Assembly: GCF_002165255.2 (NCBI RefSeq)
Contig: NZ_CP028561.1
Location: 2,542,001-2,606,000 of the forward strand
From: Acinetobacter sp. WCHA45
GTDB taxonomy: Bacteria; Pseudomonadota; Gammaproteobacteria; Pseudomonadales; Moraxellaceae
Direction of reading: 5' to 3'
Length of the DNA stretch: 64,000 nucleotides
Shown in pieces: positions 61,766 to 64,000 of the stretch (within the stretch, counting starts at the first letter, position 1; each line of letters opens with the position of its first letter). Below the pieces are notes generated by a model. It worked only from the letters and a program-made list of their open reading frames with translations. It did no database searches and was not told the DNA's origin. The position numbers and the translations under genes are program-made.

Positions 61766-61791
61766 TCCATGATCTTGCAGACGCTTTAATC

Positions 61792-61810
61792 AATAATGAT
61801 TATCAATTCA
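61792..61810. promoter_or_regulatory. Fur-box-like site upstream of gpmI
   Basis: The minus-strand TGAATTGATAATCATTATT matches the 19-bp Fur consensus at 14 of 19 positions, 12 of them in one unbroken run (GATAATCATTAT). About 90 bp ahead of the gpmI start, 15 bp past the lptG stop. Confidence 0.5.
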
Positions 61811-61824
61811 GACCATTCAGACCT

Positions 61825-62895
61825 CTAACGTGCACGATAGAGCAAATAACTCCCTGCCGCAAACATCAACAGGATTGGCAGCAAGACAAACCACGCTGGA
61901 GATGGCGCATAGACCAGACTTGCATAGCCCAAAAAGTCCTGTAAATAGAAAAAGCCCAATCCTGTGAACAGTGCGATAACCAAGCGAAAACCCATCGACT
62001 GCTGACGCAATGGACCAAAAATAAATGAGCAGGCAATAAGAACCAACGTAATCAGTGCAAATGGAGACGTGACTTTTTTCCAAAAGGCTAACTCATAGGT
62101 CTTTGGAACTTGGCTATATTCTGATAAATACTGCATAAAACTAACCAATTGACTTGGAGATAAATCATCTGGGTCCAAAGTCACCATATGTACATATTTA
62201 GGTTGTAAAGCCAATCCTAATGCTTGTTGCTCGTGATCCGTTTTAATCGCATTCCCTTGAGCAAGTAAATCAACCTGATGTGATTCTTTTAAAGTCCATT
62301 GCCCATCTTTGACAAACTGCCCTTGCTCTGCAATGACAAAGGACTGCAATCGATAGTTCTGATCAAAATCAATCGCTTGAATATTACGTAATTGACCTTG
62401 GGAATTCGCATAATCAATATAGATAAAACGTTGGCCTTCACGTGACCAATAACCTTTTACCTCACCTAAAGCCGCTACGCTACGTTGTTTTTTAATGCTT
62501 TGTGCTTTTTCATTGGTATAAGGAATCACCCATTCACTCAATACAAAAGACAATACAATTAAGAGTAAAGCTGAGCGCATCACCCAACCCACTATACGCC
62601 ACAAACTGATACCAACCGAACGCATGACGATCAGTTCACTATTCGATGCGAGTGCGCCTAAGCCCAAGACAGAGCCGATTAACGCTGCCACAGGTAAAAT
62701 TTCATATAAATAACTCGGTGCACCCCATATCACATATAGGAAAGCTTGCCATGCATTATAAGTGGGTTTCAGCGAGCCTAACTCACCTAAGTAAGTGAAT
62801 AATATTTGTAAAAAAGATAACACGAGCGTTGTGCCCAGCATCGCAAGGACTGTAGTTTTTGTCACATGTTTGGCGACTATTCGACGTGCTAACAT
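61825..62895 (-). CDS. lptG: LPS export ABC transporter permease LptG
   Basis: A 356-residue inner-membrane subunit of LptB2FG, which extracts lipopolysaccharide/lipooligosaccharide for transport to the outer membrane. Six transmembrane helices (three N-terminal, three C-terminal) around a periplasmic jellyroll domain; ALASNSELIVMRSVGIS near 79-95 is the coupling-helix region contacting LptB. Its ATG overlaps the lptF stop (TAATG). Confidence 0.96.
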   Translation of the reverse strand: MLARRIVAKHVTKTTVLAMLGTTLVLSFLQILFTYLGELGSLKPTYNAWQAFLYVIWGAPSYLYEILPVAALIGSVLGLGALASNSELIVMRSVGISLWRIVGWVMRSALLLIVLSFVLSEWVIPYTNEKAQSIKKQRSVAALGEVKGYWSREGQRFIYIDYANSQGQLRNIQAIDFDQNYRLQSFVIAEQGQFVKDGQWTLKESHQVDLLAQGNAIKTDHEQQALGLALQPKYVHMVTLDPDDLSPSQLVSFMQYLSEYSQVPKTYELAFWKKVTSPFALITLVLIACSFIFGPLRQQSMGFRLVIALFTGLGFFYLQDFLGYASLVYAPSPAWFVLLPILLMFAAGSYLLYRAR

Positions 62896-63995
62896 TACAA
62901 CCCCACTCGCTGAATACTTTTCTTAAGTTGTGGTGCTAACTTTTGTTTCCGTGCAAAAATTGCCGCCACAATAGCATAAATCATTAATGCGACAGGATAA
63001 GCCCAGATATCCAGTTGTTCCTTACTAATCCGCGTTTTAATCGCAATCATCAATACAATCAGGCTGGCGAAAATAAATATAGATGGAATAAGACGATAAT
63101 ATCGGCCTTGGCGTGGACTTACTTCAGATAACGCAACCGCAAGCATCAATCCAATAATAATCACAAATGGACCAAAGATACGCCAACCAAGCTCGCTGCG
63201 AATAACAGGGTCATCACGTCTTTCCCATAGCTTAGACATGGATAAAGCTTCAACATCATCGCTTTCAAACTTAACGTCTTTATCATTCTCTAAACGTAAG
63301 CGATAAGATTGAAATTCTGCTTGGGTATAGCGTGGCTGATTCAGATAAATTTCGTAACGGCGACCTTGAACCAAATCAACGACATTCGCTGTATCATTTG
63401 CCATTTCGACACGTGTCGCTTCTTTGGCTAAAATCATCACATCTGGTTTATCTTCACGATCGGCTTTCTGATAATAAAAAATATCTTTTAAATTTTTTCG
63501 ATCTTCGGAAAGTGAACCTGCATAAATGGTATATGGCCCCGAGGAGATAAACTCCTTTGGTCGAACCAGATCAAAACCTGCTCGCACTGCTTGTGTTTGC
63601 ATCAAGCTTTCGTAAGCACGAATTCCAGATGATGAACCCCAAAACATTAATATTGCTTGAACAATCAAAAAAACAAATGTCATCGGCAATAAAAGTTTGG
63701 CCAATTGATTACGGCTAACACCACTACCATTTAAAACCGCCATTTCATGGTCAACATATAGACGACCAAAAACCAGCATGAGTCCAATGAAGAAACCCAA
63801 TGGCAAAATTAAAGTTAGAAACTCTGGCAAACGATAAGCAATGATACTCAGCAACACACTAGCATCTAAACGACCCTGTGCAGCTCGCCCAAAAATCTTG
63901 ATTAACTGCCCACCCATAATAATTAAAGTGAGCAAAGCAGTCACAACCAAAGAGGTGGAGACCACTTGTTTGACGAGATAACGCCGAATAATCAA
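62895..63995 (-). CDS. lptF: LPS export ABC transporter permease LptF
   Basis: A 366-residue partner of LptG with the same YjgP/YjgQ fold: N-terminal helices, coupling region GRLYVDHEMAVLNGSGVSRNQ near 72, periplasmic jellyroll (about 120-260) and three C-terminal helices. The first visible codon is TTG at 63995, giving MIIRRYLVKQ, which aligns with known LptF starts; the window ends 5 bp further, so the ribosome-binding site is not seen. Confidence 0.95.
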   Translation of the reverse strand: MIIRRYLVKQVVSTSLVVTALLTLIIMGGQLIKIFGRAAQGRLDASVLLSIIAYRLPEFLTLILPLGFFIGLMLVFGRLYVDHEMAVLNGSGVSRNQLAKLLLPMTFVFLIVQAILMFWGSSSGIRAYESLMQTQAVRAGFDLVRPKEFISSGPYTIYAGSLSEDRKNLKDIFYYQKADREDKPDVMILAKEATRVEMANDTANVVDLVQGRRYEIYLNQPRYTQAEFQSYRLRLENDKDVKFESDDVEALSMSKLWERRDDPVIRSELGWRIFGPFVIIIGLMLAVALSEVSPRQGRYYRLIPSIFIFASLIVLMIAIKTRISKEQLDIWAYPVALMIYAIVAAIFARKQKLAPQLKKSIQRVGL

Positions 63996-64000
63996 AGTAA

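Overview
This is a 64 kb stretch of core chromosome from a low-GC gammaproteobacterium, almost certainly Acinetobacter. The signs are the RpoB/RpoC sequences with their long C-termini, an H-NS protein of the YRN...TWTGRGKQPRWL type, an argH / algZ-algR / hemCDXY arrangement shared with the Pseudomonadales, a GacA-like regulator next to pilSR, and short FeoB with a Cys-rich companion. I do not name a species. There is no prophage, insertion sequence, CRISPR array, rRNA operon or obvious genomic island.

Layout, left to right. 1-6060: 5' part of htpG, a small LprI-like secreted protein, an OmpW-type porin, an AT-rich non-coding gap, a large Na+/H+ antiporter-family transporter, an alpha/beta hydrolase divergent from a hotdog (DUF4442) protein, and a glycine-zipper lipoprotein. 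6065-20193: on the minus strand, the transcription/translation block reads tRNA-Thr(UGU), tRNA-Tyr, tRNA-Gly, tRNA-Thr(GGU), tuf, tRNA-Trp, secE, nusG, rplK, rplA, rplJ, rplL, rpoB, rpoC. Several structured intergenic RNAs lie between its cistrons. 20293-28524: trpE preceded by a probable Trp leader peptide and gph, then an FHA membrane protein, type II secretion genes gspN-gspC-gspD, an H-NS-like gene and a thioesterase. 28532-34200: hemC-hemD-hemX-hemY (tetrapyrrole synthesis) downstream of an AlgZ/AlgR-type LytTR two-component system, which is divergent from argH. 34287-42684: argH-yggX, phoU, a TPP riboswitch with thiC, a Nudix hydrolase and cpdA, and dksA-gluQ. 42733-48337: ftsW and murD, then the iron-uptake operon feoA-feoB-Cys-rich membrane protein behind a Fur-box promoter. 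48488-53816: xerC, dsbC, hom-thrC and an acidic protein of unknown function. 53989-64000: pbpG divergent from a gacA-like regulator that leads into pilS-pilR, then (minus strand) lptF-lptG and gpmI-ctpA.

Most genes are textbook housekeeping, and I see no undescribed multi-gene system. The new-looking material is regulatory. (i) There is an 11-codon, Trp-containing leader ORF overlapping the gph stop, with a stem that ends just ahead of the trpE ribosome-binding site. (ii) Two double-hairpin repeats of the same design sit exactly at the stop codons of rpoB and dksA, inside operons. (iii) A Fur-like box and a perfect 17-bp palindrome lie upstream of gpmI. (iv) The 3' P1 strand of the thiC riboswitch has a second, downstream pairing partner. 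(v) Strong hairpins occur in the rplL-rpoB, rplA-rplJ, tuf-tRNA-Trp and thiC-nudF gaps and upstream of hemC. (vi) An orphan terminator after yggX may end a small RNA. All of these are read by eye and need comparative or RNA data.

Starts were moved from the longest open frame where a ribosome-binding site, family length or gene overlap argued for it (rplJ, dksA, feoA, hom, dsbC, algR, algZ, hemX, hemY, gspN and others); the reason is given in each entry.
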